Shown: positions 9,777 to 19,181, counted from the stretch's first letter. The stretch: DNA of 64,000 nt from Providencia zhijiangensis (GCF_030315915.2 NZ_CP135990.1:2108001-2172000); one strand, 5' to 3'. Made by a program: numbers and translations. Notes: generated by a model from the sequence alone, not told the origin.

Positions 9777-11141
9777 TTATGCAGCCTTGCTCTCTACACC
9801 TTGTTTTTTGGCACCTGAGAATTGATAACCAACCCACAGAACCGCGACCCAGAGAGGCATAATCAGTACAGAAACGCGTAACCCATCCATTGTCAGAATA
9901 ATAATCAAGATCAGCGACAAGAACGCTAAACATAGATAGTTACCAAACGGATACCAAATACTCTTAAACTTCGTTTCAATGCCCTGTTTATTCATCGCGG
10001 CTCTAAACTTCAAGTTAGAAACACAAATCATAATCCAGTTTAGCACCAGCGTTGTTACCACTAAGGACATCAGTAATTCAAACGCCTTGCCTTCCATCAC
10101 AAAGTTAATCAAGATCCCGCCAGAAGTCGCGATACCTGAAATAATTAGCGCCATTACAGGCACGCCGCCTTTATTCACTTTTGCCATAAAGCGCGGTGCG
10201 TTACCTTGTTGTGCTAAACCATACAGCATGCGGCTAGTACAGTAAGCACCACTGTTATAAACCGACAGCGCAGCAATCAAAATCACCACGTTCAATGCGT
10301 TGGCAACAAGCAAGTCACCCAACTCATGGAAAATCAGTACGAATGGGCTAGTTTTACCATCCAGTTGTACCCATGGATACAGCGCCAGTAATACCGCCAA
10401 TGAGCCGATATAGAATATTAAGATACGGTAAACTACTTGGTTGATGGCTTTTGGAATGCTTTTATCTGGATCTTCCGCTTCTGCTGCGGTGATCCCGACT
10501 AACTCCAGTCCACCAAATGAGAACATAATAATCGCCAGCGCAACCAATAGCCCGTTATAGCCTTTGGCAAAGAAGCCGCCGTATTCCCACAAGTTACTCA
10601 CTTTGGCTTGAGGGCCGCCATGGCCACTAAACAGCAAGTAACAGCCAAATAAAATCATCGCGATAACCGCAACAACTTTGATCAGCGCAAACCAAAACTC
10701 TGTTTCCCCGTAGGAGCGAACGTTAATCAGGTTAATCGCATTAACTGCAATAAAAAACACCAGCGCCGAAACCCAAATAGGTAACTCAGGCCACCAATGC
10801 TGCATATATTTACCCGCCGCAGTCAGTTCAGTCATCCCCACGAGGATAAACATCACCCAGTAGTTCCAACCCGAGAGGAATCCGGCAAAACCGCCCCAAT
10901 ATTTGAATGCGAAATGGCTAAATGACCCTGCAACAGGCTCTTGAACAATCATTTCACCTAACTGACGCATGATCAGAAAAGCGATAAATCCACACAATGC
11001 ATACCCGAGTAATACCGACGGACCTGCCATTTGGATAGTGGTTGCTATCCCTAAAAATAGCCCTGTACCGACAGCGCCCCCCAAGGCAATTAACTGAATA
11101 TGCCTGTTTTTCAATCCGCGCTTTAACGTCTGTTGCGCCAT
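9777..11141 (-). CDS. pheP: Aromatic amino acid permease, PheP/AroP type
   Basis: A 454-residue APC-superfamily permease with about 12 membrane segments, starting LKRGLKNRHIQLIALGGAVGTGLFLG. The region GWNYWVMFILVGMTELTAAG, the loop NVRSYGETEFWFALIKV and the C-terminal YPFGNYLCLAFL look closer to E. coli PheP (phenylalanine) than AroP, but the two paralogues are similar and I separate them only by eye. It imports aromatic amino acids with protons across the inner membrane. AAGGG lies 7 bases before the ATG. Alternative: AroP. Confidence 0.85.
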   Translation of the reverse strand: MAQQTLKRGLKNRHIQLIALGGAVGTGLFLGIATTIQMAGPSVLLGYALCGFIAFLIMRQLGEMIVQEPVAGSFSHFAFKYWGGFAGFLSGWNYWVMFILVGMTELTAAGKYMQHWWPELPIWVSALVFFIAVNAINLINVRSYGETEFWFALIKVVAVIAMILFGCYLLFSGHGGPQAKVSNLWEYGGFFAKGYNGLLVALAIIMFSFGGLELVGITAAEAEDPDKSIPKAINQVVYRILIFYIGSLAVLLALYPWVQLDGKTSPFVLIFHELGDLLVANALNVVILIAALSVYNSGAYCTSRMLYGLAQQGNAPRFMAKVNKGGVPVMALIISGIATSGGILINFVMEGKAFELLMSLVVTTLVLNWIMICVSNLKFRAAMNKQGIETKFKSIWYPFGNYLCLAFLSLILIIILTMDGLRVSVLIMPLWVAVLWVGYQFSGAKKQGVESKAA

Positions 11142-11716
11142 ATCTTTACCCTTCGTCCTCTAGCTTTTTGTTATCGTCCACAGTTGTGATAATCACGCAA
11201 GTTTATTTGAATTTTTGCATGAACTCCACTCGCAATTACACCACTGTAAAGCTGGCTTTCTGCCTGTCTTCTAATGTTTCCAAATAATGACAAACTAATA
11301 TCCAGTAAGACGTTGCAAAATGCAAACTCAAAATGGTAACAAACCCGTCACGCGGCAAACGCCGAGTTGAAAGTCATCCCCACCCTGATCGCAGAGATTA
11401 TTCATCGCTAAGAGGTATAAAAAAGCACAAATAATTACAATGCTGATGATTAATAGCATATTTCGCATAGATAATGGGGTTCTTAATAGTCACATCATCT
11501 GGCAATATTAATCGATATTACCGTCTTTAGTTGCGTAAAATGGGCTATTCATCGTTTTTAGGAAAACAATTGTTTATTTTTGCAGCTCTTGATAAATAAC
11601 TGGCTATTGTTGTGTGATTTTTATACATAAATCAGTAATACCGCACAACCAACCTTTGTCATGGTGAAATGAAGTTGTGTATACTTCAGTTACCGTAAAA
11701 TAAGAATGAATTTGAG
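11142..11716. other. Long divergent intergenic region, pheP-like / AraC-type regulator
   Basis: 575 bases without a credible gene. The left part should carry the pheP-like promoter with a TyrR-like box at 11245-11262. A TGTTTA half-site at 11571 resembles half a PhoP box. The right part must hold the promoter of the MarA/SoxS-like activator. No RNA gene was recognised. Confidence 0.5.
11245..11262 (-). promoter_or_regulatory. Possible TyrR box upstream of pheP-like permease
   Basis: TGTAAA-N6-TTTCTG matches the TyrR consensus TGTAAA-N6-TTTACA at 9 of 12 positions, with one perfect half, about 104 bases upstream of the permease start. TyrR controls aroP, tyrP and mtr in E. coli. A single weak box is suggestive only. 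Confidence 0.3.
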
Positions 11717-12100
11717 ATGGCACAAGATAACCACGTAGCACTTGTTAATGCTCTAAGTAAATGGATTGAAGAGCATTTAGGTCGAGTCATCCACTTGGAA
11801 GAACTCGCTGCCTATTCTGGGTATTCCCTTTGGCATATGCAAAAAATCTTTAAGGAAGTCACAGGGATCTCCTTAGGAAAATATATCCGTCAACGTCGAC
11901 TGGCTGGCGCCGTAAATTTATTAAGAAATAGCAGCCAAAGCATTTTTGATATTGCGTTAGATTTTGGCTTCGGCTCGCAATCTCACTTTACCTATATGTT
12001 CCGCAAAGAATATGGCATTACACCGTTTGATTTCCGTCAAAATGACCAAATTCATTTGGATGTAAAAGAGCCATTACACCTAACCCCGGATGATGAGTGA
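11717..12100 (+). CDS. AraC/XylS-family activator, MarA/SoxS/AarP type
   Basis: A 127-residue protein made almost entirely of the two helix-turn-helix AraC domain, with no sensor domain. Residues 18-50 give the first HTH (LEELAAYSGYSLWHMQKIFKE) and IFDIALDFGFGSQSHFTYMFRKEYGITP the second. The core SLGKYIRQRRL and the SQSHF recognition helix are closest to SoxS, MarA and RamA. Such proteins are controlled by their level and switch on efflux and porin genes. In Providencia stuartii a relative, AarP, activates aac(2')-Ia; I cannot confirm identity, so no symbol. The extra C-terminal 15 residues are acidic and lack counterparts in SoxS. Confidence 0.85.
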   Translation: MAQDNHVALVNALSKWIEEHLGRVIHLEELAAYSGYSLWHMQKIFKEVTGISLGKYIRQRRLAGAVNLLRNSSQSIFDIALDFGFGSQSHFTYMFRKEYGITPFDFRQNDQIHLDVKEPLHLTPDDE

Positions 12101-12112
12101 ATTTGTTTTACG

Positions 12113-12145
12113 CGCATTAACCTGCATTTTTTCAGTTTTAATGCG
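12113..12145 (+). terminator. Weak hairpin after the AraC-type regulator
   Basis: Arms CGCATTAA and TTAATGCG (8 bp) with a T-rich 17-base loop. There is no T-tract after the stem, so termination is uncertain. Confidence 0.3.
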
Positions 12146-12265
12146 ATAAAACATGGGCATTCTCATCCTTTTTACTGAGCAACTTATTCGTTGCCCTCTT
12201 AGATAATTTACATTCTCGATAATCAGAGTAAGGTACGTGTAAAAGTTCTATTTTAGGAGGCATTG

Positions 12266-13075
12266 ATGTCAATCAAACTGGTCGCCATTGATTTAGATGG
12301 CACGTTACTCAATTCGCAGCACCAAATTTCTCCCGCAGTGAAAGAAGCCATTACCCGCGCGCACAAACAAGGTGTGCGAATTGTCCTTGCCTCAGGTCGC
12401 CCCTATTCTGGCATTTTACCTTACCTTCAAGAACTTGGATTAGATACTGCCAGCAACTACTGCATCAGTAACAATGGCAGCGTGATCCATCAAGCCAATG
12501 ATGGCAGCCACCTGTATGAAAATCTGTTAGATTTTGAAGATTATCAATATTTTGCTGATCTGGCTAACAACGTGGGGGTCCATATGCACGCCCTTGCGGA
12601 TAACACCATGTTCACCGCTAATCGCCATATTAGCCGCTATACCATTCATGATGCCTATTTCACCAATACACCTCTGGTTTATTGCCCCGTTAACGAAATG
12701 GATAGCTCGCTCAGTTTTACCAAAATCATGATTATTGACCATCCTGAGAAACTGGATGTGGGTATTAGCTATATTCCTGAAAATACCTTTGAAAACTATT
12801 CGCTAATCAAAACCAGCCCTTATTTCCTCGAAGTTTCGAATAAGGATGCAAGCAAAGGCTCTGCGCTGAAAGTGTTATGTGAAAAATTATCCCTCACGCC
12901 AGACAAAGTCATGAGCATCGGTGACCAAAATAATGATGTTGCCATGCTACAGTATTCGAGTGTTTCGGTTGCAATGGGAAATGCTGCACCACATATTCGT
13001 GAAATAGTAAAATTTGTCACCGACACCAACGATTGTGATGGCGTTGCTGTCGCAATAAACAAATTTATTATCTAG
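12266..13075 (+). CDS. yidA: YidA, HAD-family sugar phosphatase (Cof type)
   Basis: A 269-residue Cof/HAD hydrolase closely resembling E. coli YidA (270). Motif I is IDLDGTLLNS with the nucleophile Asp near residue 8, and motif IV is GDQNNDVAML. The cap domain region carries YFLEVSNKDASKGSALK. It dephosphorylates small sugar phosphates in the cytoplasm. I start at the ATG 5 bases after AGGAGG rather than the TTG one codon earlier, which would be too close to the ribosome-binding site. It stands alone between the AraC-type gene and brnQ. Confidence 0.93.
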   Translation: MSIKLVAIDLDGTLLNSQHQISPAVKEAITRAHKQGVRIVLASGRPYSGILPYLQELGLDTASNYCISNNGSVIHQANDGSHLYENLLDFEDYQYFADLANNVGVHMHALADNTMFTANRHISRYTIHDAYFTNTPLVYCPVNEMDSSLSFTKIMIIDHPEKLDVGISYIPENTFENYSLIKTSPYFLEVSNKDASKGSALKVLCEKLSLTPDKVMSIGDQNNDVAMLQYSSVSVAMGNAAPHIREIVKFVTDTNDCDGVAVAINKFII

Positions 13076-13125
13076 TGGTCAGCTAATTTAGAGCTCAAGT
13101 CTCTAGACCAAAATACAATTTAACG

Positions 13126-13159
13126 GGATATGCCTAGACATCCCCATTCTGGCATATCC
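13126..13159. other. Inverted repeat between yidA and brnQ
   Basis: Perfect 9-bp arms GGATATGCC and GGCATATCC separated by 16 bases, 50 bases after the yidA stop and 137 before brnQ. No T-tract follows. It could be a processed 3' end of yidA or an operator. Confidence 0.45.
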
Positions 13160-13295
13160 ATCTCCTGTGCTTCTCTTAGAGTTATTTTATCCTTTACCTT
13201 ACTTACCCTTCCAAATTTGATACTATCTGCCTCTTTTAAAAAATTGTCATTCATCTATAAGTACAATAAAACCCACATCACTAACAGGTAGTAAA

Positions 13296-14627
13296 ATGTT
13301 TTCGACTAAAGATATGTTAATTCTGGGGATGATGGTATTCGCCTTATTTCTAGGCGCGGGAAATATCATCTTTCCACCGATGGCTGGCTATCAATCAGGG
13401 ACAGACTGGTTTGATACCTCATTAGGCTTTCTGATCACCGGTGTTCTGTTACCTTTCCTAACCTTGGTAACGGTTGCAGTAAAAGGGCGTGGTGAAAAGC
13501 TGTCTGTTGATTTACCCAAATGGGTTGCCGTCATTTTTTGGGTTGCACTCTACTTAATCGTCGGCTCCACATTTGCGATGCCAAGGGTAACGAATACCGC
13601 GTTTGAAATGGGCTTCTTACCATTAGGCTTTGTTGAAAAAAGTACACTCTCGCATCTCACTTTCGCACTCATTTTTAACTTTACCTCGATGTTCTTCATG
13701 TTGAAGCAAGGCACCATGATCAGCGCGATTGGTAAATTTATGACTCCAGCGTTACTTATTTTGTTAGTGGTTGTGGGAATTGCCGTGGTCATTAACCCGC
13801 TTTCTGACATGAATCCGCCTGTTAAACAGTATGCTGAGTTTGCCTTCTTTGGCGGCGTGATTGATGGCTATCAAACTATGGATGTACTGTCTGCGATGGC
13901 GTTTGGTGGGATTGTGGCGCGCGCATTAGCATCGAAACAGATCACTGAACCTCGCCAAGTCGCGACCATCACGATTAAAGCAGGATTAATTTCAGTAAGC
14001 TTACTCGCCGCACTGTATATTTGCCTGTTCTATTTAGGGGCGACCAGTGAACAAGTGGCGAATACAGCCACCAACGGCGGACAAATCTTCTCTCGATACG
14101 TCGATGTCCTGTTTGGTTCAGTCGGTACGTGGATCATGTGCGGAATTGTATTACTGGCAAGCATGACCACGTTAGTGGGTGTGACCAGCGCCTGTGCGGA
14201 TTACTTTGCGACTTTCCATCACCGTTTAGGTTATCGCTTCTGGGTGGTTTTCTTCACAATGCTGACCACCGTCGTTTCCACGTTTGGTCTCGACACTTTA
14301 TTGCGTGTCACCATTCCAGCGCTGCTGATGATTTACCCTTCATCCGTCACTATCGTATTCCTGCAATTTGCGCGTAAGTTTATGGCTGCTCCTCGAGTCA
14401 CTTATGGGATCACCATTGCTGTCGTGGTTCTGATGAGTTTGTTTGATACGCTCAATAATATGAAACTGCTTAATGAGACGGTAAAAGCAAACCTGATCAC
14501 CTACTTACCACTGTTTGAGCAAGGTATGGGTTGGTTAATCCCTGGAATTATCGCGTTTATTATCTCGATGTTTATCGGCAAATTGATCGCGAAAAACGAG
14601 CCTGTCGCTGAGCAAAACTTAGCTTAA
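13296..14627 (+). CDS. brnQ: BrnQ, branched-chain amino acid:cation symporter
   Basis: A 443-residue LIVCS-family transporter with about 12 membrane segments. The N-terminus LFLGAGNIIFPPMAGYQSG and the motif FFGGVIDGYQTMDVLSAMAFG are diagnostic for BrnQ (E. coli 439). It carries leucine, isoleucine and valine into the cell with a cation. AGG lies 7 bases before the ATG. It is followed 14 bases later by a strong terminator and is convergent with yddG, so it is a single-gene unit. Confidence 0.95.
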   Translation: MFSTKDMLILGMMVFALFLGAGNIIFPPMAGYQSGTDWFDTSLGFLITGVLLPFLTLVTVAVKGRGEKLSVDLPKWVAVIFWVALYLIVGSTFAMPRVTNTAFEMGFLPLGFVEKSTLSHLTFALIFNFTSMFFMLKQGTMISAIGKFMTPALLILLVVVGIAVVINPLSDMNPPVKQYAEFAFFGGVIDGYQTMDVLSAMAFGGIVARALASKQITEPRQVATITIKAGLISVSLLAALYICLFYLGATSEQVANTATNGGQIFSRYVDVLFGSVGTWIMCGIVLLASMTTLVGVTSACADYFATFHHRLGYRFWVVFFTMLTTVVSTFGLDTLLRVTIPALLMIYPSSVTIVFLQFARKFMAAPRVTYGITIAVVVLMSLFDTLNNMKLLNETVKANLITYLPLFEQGMGWLIPGIIAFIISMFIGKLIAKNEPVAEQNLA

Positions 14628-14640
14628 TCTTGATATTAAA

Positions 14641-14684
14641 AAGCCGAATGTTGGCATATCGCTGACATTCGGCTTTTCTTTTTT
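14641..14684. terminator. Terminator of brnQ
   Basis: Perfect 11-bp arms AAGCCGAATGT and ACATTCGGCTT around a 13-base loop, then a T-rich run broken by one C. Confidence 0.92.
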
Positions 14685-14714
14685 AGCATGAGCACGCTCC
14701 CCCCAAAATTTAAC

Positions 14715-15599
14715 TCAGCGCCTTGTGGCAATAAAACAAGTGATTGACCCTATGGTTACCATCAAGACACCTTGCCAGAAACCCAGCGTTAATGCGGTGC
14801 TCAATAACATTGAAGAGAATGCCGTAGAGATCACTGGAGTGAAATAGGACAATGTCCCAAGAAAAGCCACATTGCCTTTGATGATTGCCACAGTCCAAAG
14901 CGCATTTGCCCCACCGGTTGCAATGGCGGTGACAAATAACAAACTGACACTATTCACATTGATATTAAATGGCGCTGGCGTCGAGAAGATAAATAAGATC
15001 CACAATCCGACCGATGTCATGATAAAAAACAGCACCATACCATTGCAGCCATTCGACATTCGTTTCGTAATATTGCTATAAAAAGCCCACAGCAGTGCAC
15101 CAACAAAGGCTAAAGCGTAGCTAAGCGGGTTGCTTTGAATATTTGAAAGGATCGCATTCAGGGACAAAGGTTGATCACCGGAGATAACCCACAATAAACC
15201 CGCAAACGCTAAAATAAGCCCGATAATCAGTAATAGGCTAAAACGCTGTCGGTTAAACAAAACCGCTAACGCAATTGTGAAGCTCGGCCACAAGTAATTT
15301 ACCATACCAAGCTCAATGGCCTGCTGGCGGTTATTGGCAAGCCCTACGGCTAAAATAAAGCAGATTTCATAGCTAACAAATAGAAATGCCCCCCAGAACA
15401 AATAACGTCTAGGGAAAAGATGAATTTTCGGTAATCCCATTACAACAACCAAAACCAGGCTGCCTATGGAATAGATCAGTGCCGCACCACCAATAGGGCC
15501 AAAGTTTTCGCTCGTACTGCGAACAAGGCCTACCATCGTGCTCCACAATAAAATGGATACGACCCCGTAAAATGTTGCTGCATATCGTCCGAGTTTCAT
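14715..15599 (-). CDS. yddG: YddG, aromatic amino acid exporter (EamA/DMT family)
   Basis: A 294-residue, ten-segment DMT transporter. The stretch LLWSTMVGLVR, then GPIGGAALIYS, FVSYEICFILAVG and QAIELGMVNYLWPS follow E. coli YddG (293) closely, and FWQGVLMVTIGS is near the end. YddG exports aromatic amino acids and some toxic cations. The frame extends to a GTG at 15614, but the ATG at 15599 gives the family length; its ribosome-binding site AGGA is unusually close. An aromatic exporter here and a pheP-like importer 4 kb away suggest attention to aromatic amino acid flux. Confidence 0.92.
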   Translation of the reverse strand: MKLGRYAATFYGVVSILLWSTMVGLVRSTSENFGPIGGAALIYSIGSLVLVVVMGLPKIHLFPRRYLFWGAFLFVSYEICFILAVGLANNRQQAIELGMVNYLWPSFTIALAVLFNRQRFSLLLIIGLILAFAGLLWVISGDQPLSLNAILSNIQSNPLSYALAFVGALLWAFYSNITKRMSNGCNGMVLFFIMTSVGLWILFIFSTPAPFNINVNSVSLLFVTAIATGGANALWTVAIIKGNVAFLGTLSYFTPVISTAFSSMLLSTALTLGFWQGVLMVTIGSITCFIATRR

Positions 15600-15714
15600 C
15601 TTCCTGATCAACACCTTATTTCATATTTATCTTGGTTATTATTTTCCTCCAAAACCTTACGCTCTAAAGGCAATAAAGCAAGTTTTTTATATTTATTGAC
15701 CAGAGAATGAAGAA

Positions 15715-15748
15715 TAAAAAAGGCGCCTAGAAACAAATCTAAGCGCCT
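15715..15748 (-). terminator. Terminator of the AGCS symporter gene
   Basis: Arms AGGCGC-TAGA / TCTA-GCGCCT with one mismatch at 15721-15748; read on the minus strand it is followed by six Ts. It separates the symporter from yddG, which lies on the same strand. Confidence 0.85.
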
Positions 15749-15804
15749 TCTATTTTCTTTCAACTGTGGTCAATTGCAGCCAACAGCGATCAGCGGCTGC
15801 AAAA

Positions 15805-17262
15805 CTAATGGGCTTCGTTCTTAACCCACTGCTCAACTGACTCTTTTTCCCAAATTCCTTCATTGAGCTGTTTTTTCAGCTCTGGATGTTCATTAATATC
15901 AAATGTTGGAATTTTTCCAGCACCTAACTGCTGGTTGTAATCTTTCGCGAGTTTGAATGCCACACCGGACAACAAGAGGATGGCAATCAAGTTGGTAATT
16001 GCCATTAAGCCCATCGAAACATCTGCAAGCTTCCAAATCAGTGGCATTTCACCGAGTGCCCCGAACATCACCATCCCCAATGTTGCTAAGCGGAAAATAA
16101 ACAGCCCGGCTGTATGGTTATTTTCCAAGAAAATCATATTGCTTTCTGCATAAGCATAGTTGGCAATGATTGATGTAAAGGCAAAGAAGAAAATTGCAAT
16201 CGCAACGAAGATACTCCCCCAACTGCCCACCGCAGAAGATAAAGCTAGCTGAGTCAGCTCAATACCATTGATTTTACCCACTGGACCATCTAACACGCCA
16301 GAAGCCAAAATAATAATGGCTGTAGCGCTACAGATCACAATGGTATCCATGAATACACCCAACATTTGCACGTAGCCTTGGGAAGCTGGATGCGGTGGAT
16401 AAGGTGACGCAGACGCCGCGGCATTTGGTGCAGAACCCATTCCGGCTTCATTCGAGAATAATCCGCGCTGAATGCCTTGCGTCATCGCTTGAGCGATACC
16501 ATAACCAATGGCGCCGCCTGCGGCTTCCTGTAAACCAAAGGCGCTACGGAAAATCAGCATAAAGACATCAGGTAAACGCTCAATATTTTGACCAACTACC
16601 CAGAAAGCCAACACTAAATAAGCAACAGCCATGATTGGCACAACAAATTCGGCAACTTTAGCAATTGATCTTAATCCACCAAAAATAATGGTGCCACTGA
16701 GGATCACTAAGGCGATTCCAACATAGAGTGGGTTAAAATCAAATGCCACAGCAGTTGCTTGTGCAATGGAGTTCGCTTGAACTGCATTAAAAACCAAACC
16801 AAATGCAATGATTAAAAAGATAGAGAACAGTACACCCATCCAGCGTTGTTTTAAGCCTTTCTCCATATAATAAGAAGGCCCGCCGCGATAGTTACCTTGG
16901 TCATCTTTGGTTTTATAAAGCTGCGCTAATGTGCATTCAACAAATGACGTTGCCATTCCTAGTAATGCAACGACCCACATCCAGAATATAGCGCCGGGGC
17001 CACCTGCCGTAATCGCGATAGCAACACCCGTTAGATTTCCAGTACCGACTCGAGCCGCTAGGCTGGTACATAATGCTTGGAATGAAGAAATACCTGAACT
17101 GTCCGATTGAGTGCTATTTTTCAGTACTCCGAACATGTGACCAAAATGCCTGAACTGAATAAATTTAGATCGTATTGTAAAATATAAACCGGCTCCCAGT
17201 AATAAATAAATTAATAACGAGCCCCAAATAAGATTGCTGATTGAGTTTATAAATTCTATCAA
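15805..17262 (-). CDS. Sodium:alanine/glycine symporter (AGCS family, YaaJ-like)
   Basis: A 485-residue symporter with 10-12 membrane segments. The AGCS signature is visible: SSFQALCTSLAARVGTGNLTGVAIAI, then AIFWMWVVALLGMATSFVECTLAQLYK, and FSNEAGMGSAPNAAA. It resembles E. coli YaaJ (476) but is diverged enough that I do not give a symbol. It takes up alanine or glycine with sodium. The start is a TTG at 17262 with AGGAG 6 bases before it; no in-frame ATG lies near. A non-ATG start may limit expression. Confidence 0.92.
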   Translation of the reverse strand: MIEFINSISNLIWGSLLIYLLLGAGLYFTIRSKFIQFRHFGHMFGVLKNSTQSDSSGISSFQALCTSLAARVGTGNLTGVAIAITAGGPGAIFWMWVVALLGMATSFVECTLAQLYKTKDDQGNYRGGPSYYMEKGLKQRWMGVLFSIFLIIAFGLVFNAVQANSIAQATAVAFDFNPLYVGIALVILSGTIIFGGLRSIAKVAEFVVPIMAVAYLVLAFWVVGQNIERLPDVFMLIFRSAFGLQEAAGGAIGYGIAQAMTQGIQRGLFSNEAGMGSAPNAAASASPYPPHPASQGYVQMLGVFMDTIVICSATAIIILASGVLDGPVGKINGIELTQLALSSAVGSWGSIFVAIAIFFFAFTSIIANYAYAESNMIFLENNHTAGLFIFRLATLGMVMFGALGEMPLIWKLADVSMGLMAITNLIAILLLSGVAFKLAKDYNQQLGAGKIPTFDINEHPELKKQLNEGIWEKESVEQWVKNEAH

Positions 17263-17924
17263 ATTATGCTCCTTTTATTATATCCACTAATAGAGGTATT
17301 AGTTGGTGAGTTATTTAGCTCCATATTATTTAAGTAATTAAAAACATAAAAATATAAACCATGATGGTTCATCATGAATAATCAATGTTATTAAACAAGA
17401 CCCATGAATTATATTTTTTTTACTTTCTCTGTAAATTTTTTTCTGGCTATCAGCCTATTTAATACTTAAGACAGCGAACAATCATGCAAGCCAGAATAAA
17501 AAAATGAAATTAAATAACTGTTAAAACAAAATGATACGGCTTCATTGGCTACTTTAAGAACAATCTCAATCAATTGATTAAAAACATGCCAATTTTTAAC
17601 CAGAATTTACAGTTATAAGTAAAAAAGCATTAAATTTAATTAACTGAAAGCGTATTTAATTAAAATAATATTTCCGTACTTTTTAAATTGAAGAACTAAT
17701 TGATGGCTTTTAATTATTACTCTTTTGAATAACCATTCAAGATAAATATTAAATATAGTTTGATACGTCTTTACTGAATTATATTTACTTATTTTAAATC
17801 TACCGATTAGACCTATTTCAGATCAAAATAATCATTTTGCAATCATCATAATAAGATTATTGCTAATGTTTTATGATACCAATACACTTATCGCTAATTT
17901 GCTTTCTACATCAAAGGGTAATAT
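17263..17924. other. 662-base AT-rich intergenic region
   Basis: Very AT-rich DNA between the divergent symporter and DinI-like genes. I see no coding frame with a ribosome-binding site, no terminator-type hairpin and no recognised operator. A CTGT-N8-ACAG LexA site, which would be expected if the DinI-like gene were SOS-controlled, was not seen. Confidence 0.5.
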
Positions 17925-18173
17925 ATGGAAATCCACATCAAAGTTTCTGACGATTTAGTCTCAACGCTCTCTGAAAAATCCTATGACGCGTTCACTGCTG
18001 AATTGCACGCCAGAGTTTTAGAAGTATACCCAGGTAGTAACCTTTTCATTACACATGACAGTGGTGCAACCACCTTCAATACCAAAGGCTTCCATGATGA
18101 TAAAGAAGCGCATATCGTTCTTCATGAACTGGTTGAAGATGTTTTCCGTCATGGTCACTGGTTAAAAGCATAA
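17925..18173 (+). CDS. DinI-like family protein
   Basis: An 82-residue acidic protein. The pattern AELHARVLEVYPGS, then a central beta strand, then DDKEAHIVLHELVEDVFRHGHWL matches the DinI/MsgA family fold (beta-alpha-beta-beta-alpha, 78-83 residues). E. coli DinI binds RecA filaments and tunes the SOS response, but the family includes members with other roles such as MsgA in Salmonella macrophage survival. Sequence identity to DinI is low and no LexA site is visible upstream. AAAGGG precedes the ATG by 6 bases. It is monocistronic. Confidence 0.75.
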   Translation: MEIHIKVSDDLVSTLSEKSYDAFTAELHARVLEVYPGSNLFITHDSGATTFNTKGFHDDKEAHIVLHELVEDVFRHGHWLKA

Positions 18174-18255
18174 TACTCTAGCCCTATTTTCCAGCCTCTC
18201 GCGATAACCGCTAGGCTGGAACTCATCGCTCTCACCCTTCTCCCTATTTCAAACC

Positions 18256-18269
18256 CTGATCAAGATCAT
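18256..18269 (+). promoter_or_regulatory. FNR-like site before candidate small RNA
   Basis: CTGAT-CAAG-ATCAT matches the FNR consensus TTGAT-N4-ATCAA at 8 of 10 positions. Its centre is about 46 bases before a start predicted from the -10-like TATAAA at 18297-18302, slightly off the usual 41.5. Confidence 0.35.
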
Positions 18270-18308
18270 AGTTAATGATGATGTTAATCAACTTTGTATA
18301 AAAGTCCT

Positions 18309-18405
18309 TTTCTTTTAAGCGCTATATGATAATGTATATAACGAATTTTCATTTACATTGCTTTTGCTAATTTATAGCAGCCAGTATCTATTACTGGCTT
18401 TTTTT
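18309..18405 (+). ncRNA. Candidate small RNA (or long 3' UTR of the DinI-like gene)
   Basis: A -10-like TATAAA (18297-18302) preceded by an FNR-like site leads into about 97 bases with no coding frame, ending in a textbook terminator. Inside it lies TGATAATGTATATAA (18327-18341, 11 of 14 matches to a Fur box) and ACATTGCTT (18355-18363), which also occurs in the RyhB core. I do not recognise it as a known RNA. The terminator alone could end a long dinI-like transcript, so this is a hypothesis. Confidence 0.4.
18380..18405 (+). terminator. Strong intrinsic terminator downstream of the DinI-like gene
   Basis: GCCAGTA / TACTGGC around a TCTAT loop followed by seven Ts, about 207 bases after the DinI-like stop and pointing the same way. 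Confidence 0.92.
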
Positions 18406-18471
18406 ATGGGAAAAATTTAGGCGAACGCCTGAATTGAGAACTCTGATATGCCGTCAATCTCGTAGAGAAAA

Positions 18472-18843
18472 CTACTGCGATTTTTCACACAATGACACAA
18501 TGGCAGTGCGTAGTTCCGGTGTATCACTGGTGATCAATTGATGATGCTCAGAGAATTTTCCACCTTGTACACTGACGCTAGCAACAAACGGTAATTTCTC
18601 ACTTTGCTCACGGGTTTGATAAAAACCACAGACTCGGTAACTTTCACCTTCTTTGAATTCGCTTTTCAGAACAATTTTGACATCATCAAAAGTCAAAGGG
18701 CTTCCTGAACTTAACTTGTTCTCGATAAGCTTTTCAGCTTGCTTGGTGACATCACTATCACCGATTGTTGTATAAAACTGATAAGCAAATACGCCTAACG
18801 CCAATAAAATCACTATCAGTAGCTTGCTTTTTATACGTTTCAA
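18472..18843 (-). CDS. Small membrane-anchored protein of unknown function
   Basis: A 123-residue protein with an N-terminal hydrophobic anchor (about residues 7-22, LLIVILLALGVFAYQFY) and a small extracytoplasmic domain with Cys in YRVCGFY and Cys near the end (SLCEKSQ), likely a disulfide. I start at the TTG at 18843, 7 bases after AAGGA; the TTG two codons earlier is too close. Its layout (anchor, charged linker, CG, terminal Cys) resembles the lipoprotein at 23.0-23.4 kb, so the two may be one family. Function unknown. Confidence 0.65.
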   Translation of the reverse strand: MKRIKSKLLIVILLALGVFAYQFYTTIGDSDVTKQAEKLIENKLSSGSPLTFDDVKIVLKSEFKEGESYRVCGFYQTREQSEKLPFVASVSVQGGKFSEHHQLITSDTPELRTAIVSLCEKSQ

Positions 18844-19181
18844 TCTCAAATCCTTCTCATACTACACTTATGGGCTTATCGATTATGTTAACACCTTTAC
18901 CCTGTCAATAATAAGTATCTCGATATTCATGCCGCACAAAAAGCTCCATCTAATTGACAAAATAAAAATGAATTTATTTTACATTTAAAACTTTATGATT
19001 TATATAATATTGACTTTCATCCTTTATAATACGACCATAATTTATTTAACAAATATTTATCAGTGTGAAGAAATAATGAATGACTGTGTTTGAAATATGA
19101 AACTCTCCTGTATTTATGTAAATCAGATTGAAATAAAAAACCACAATGACAAACTGATAATAAATAAAGAGGAGAATCAAA
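18844..19181. other. AT-rich divergent intergenic region
   Basis: 338 bases separating divergent small genes. It is very AT-rich with no convincing frame, hairpin or operator; it must contain both promoters. Confidence 0.5.

Noticed and set aside
17830-17924. LexA box before the DinI-like gene
   Set aside because: No CTGT-N8-ACAG motif was found upstream, so SOS control is not supported.
18309-18405. Calling the 18.3-kb candidate RNA RyhB
   Set aside because: Only a nine-base core match and a similar terminator are shared; the Fur box is imperfect and the location differs from E. coli ryhB. It is kept as an unnamed candidate.
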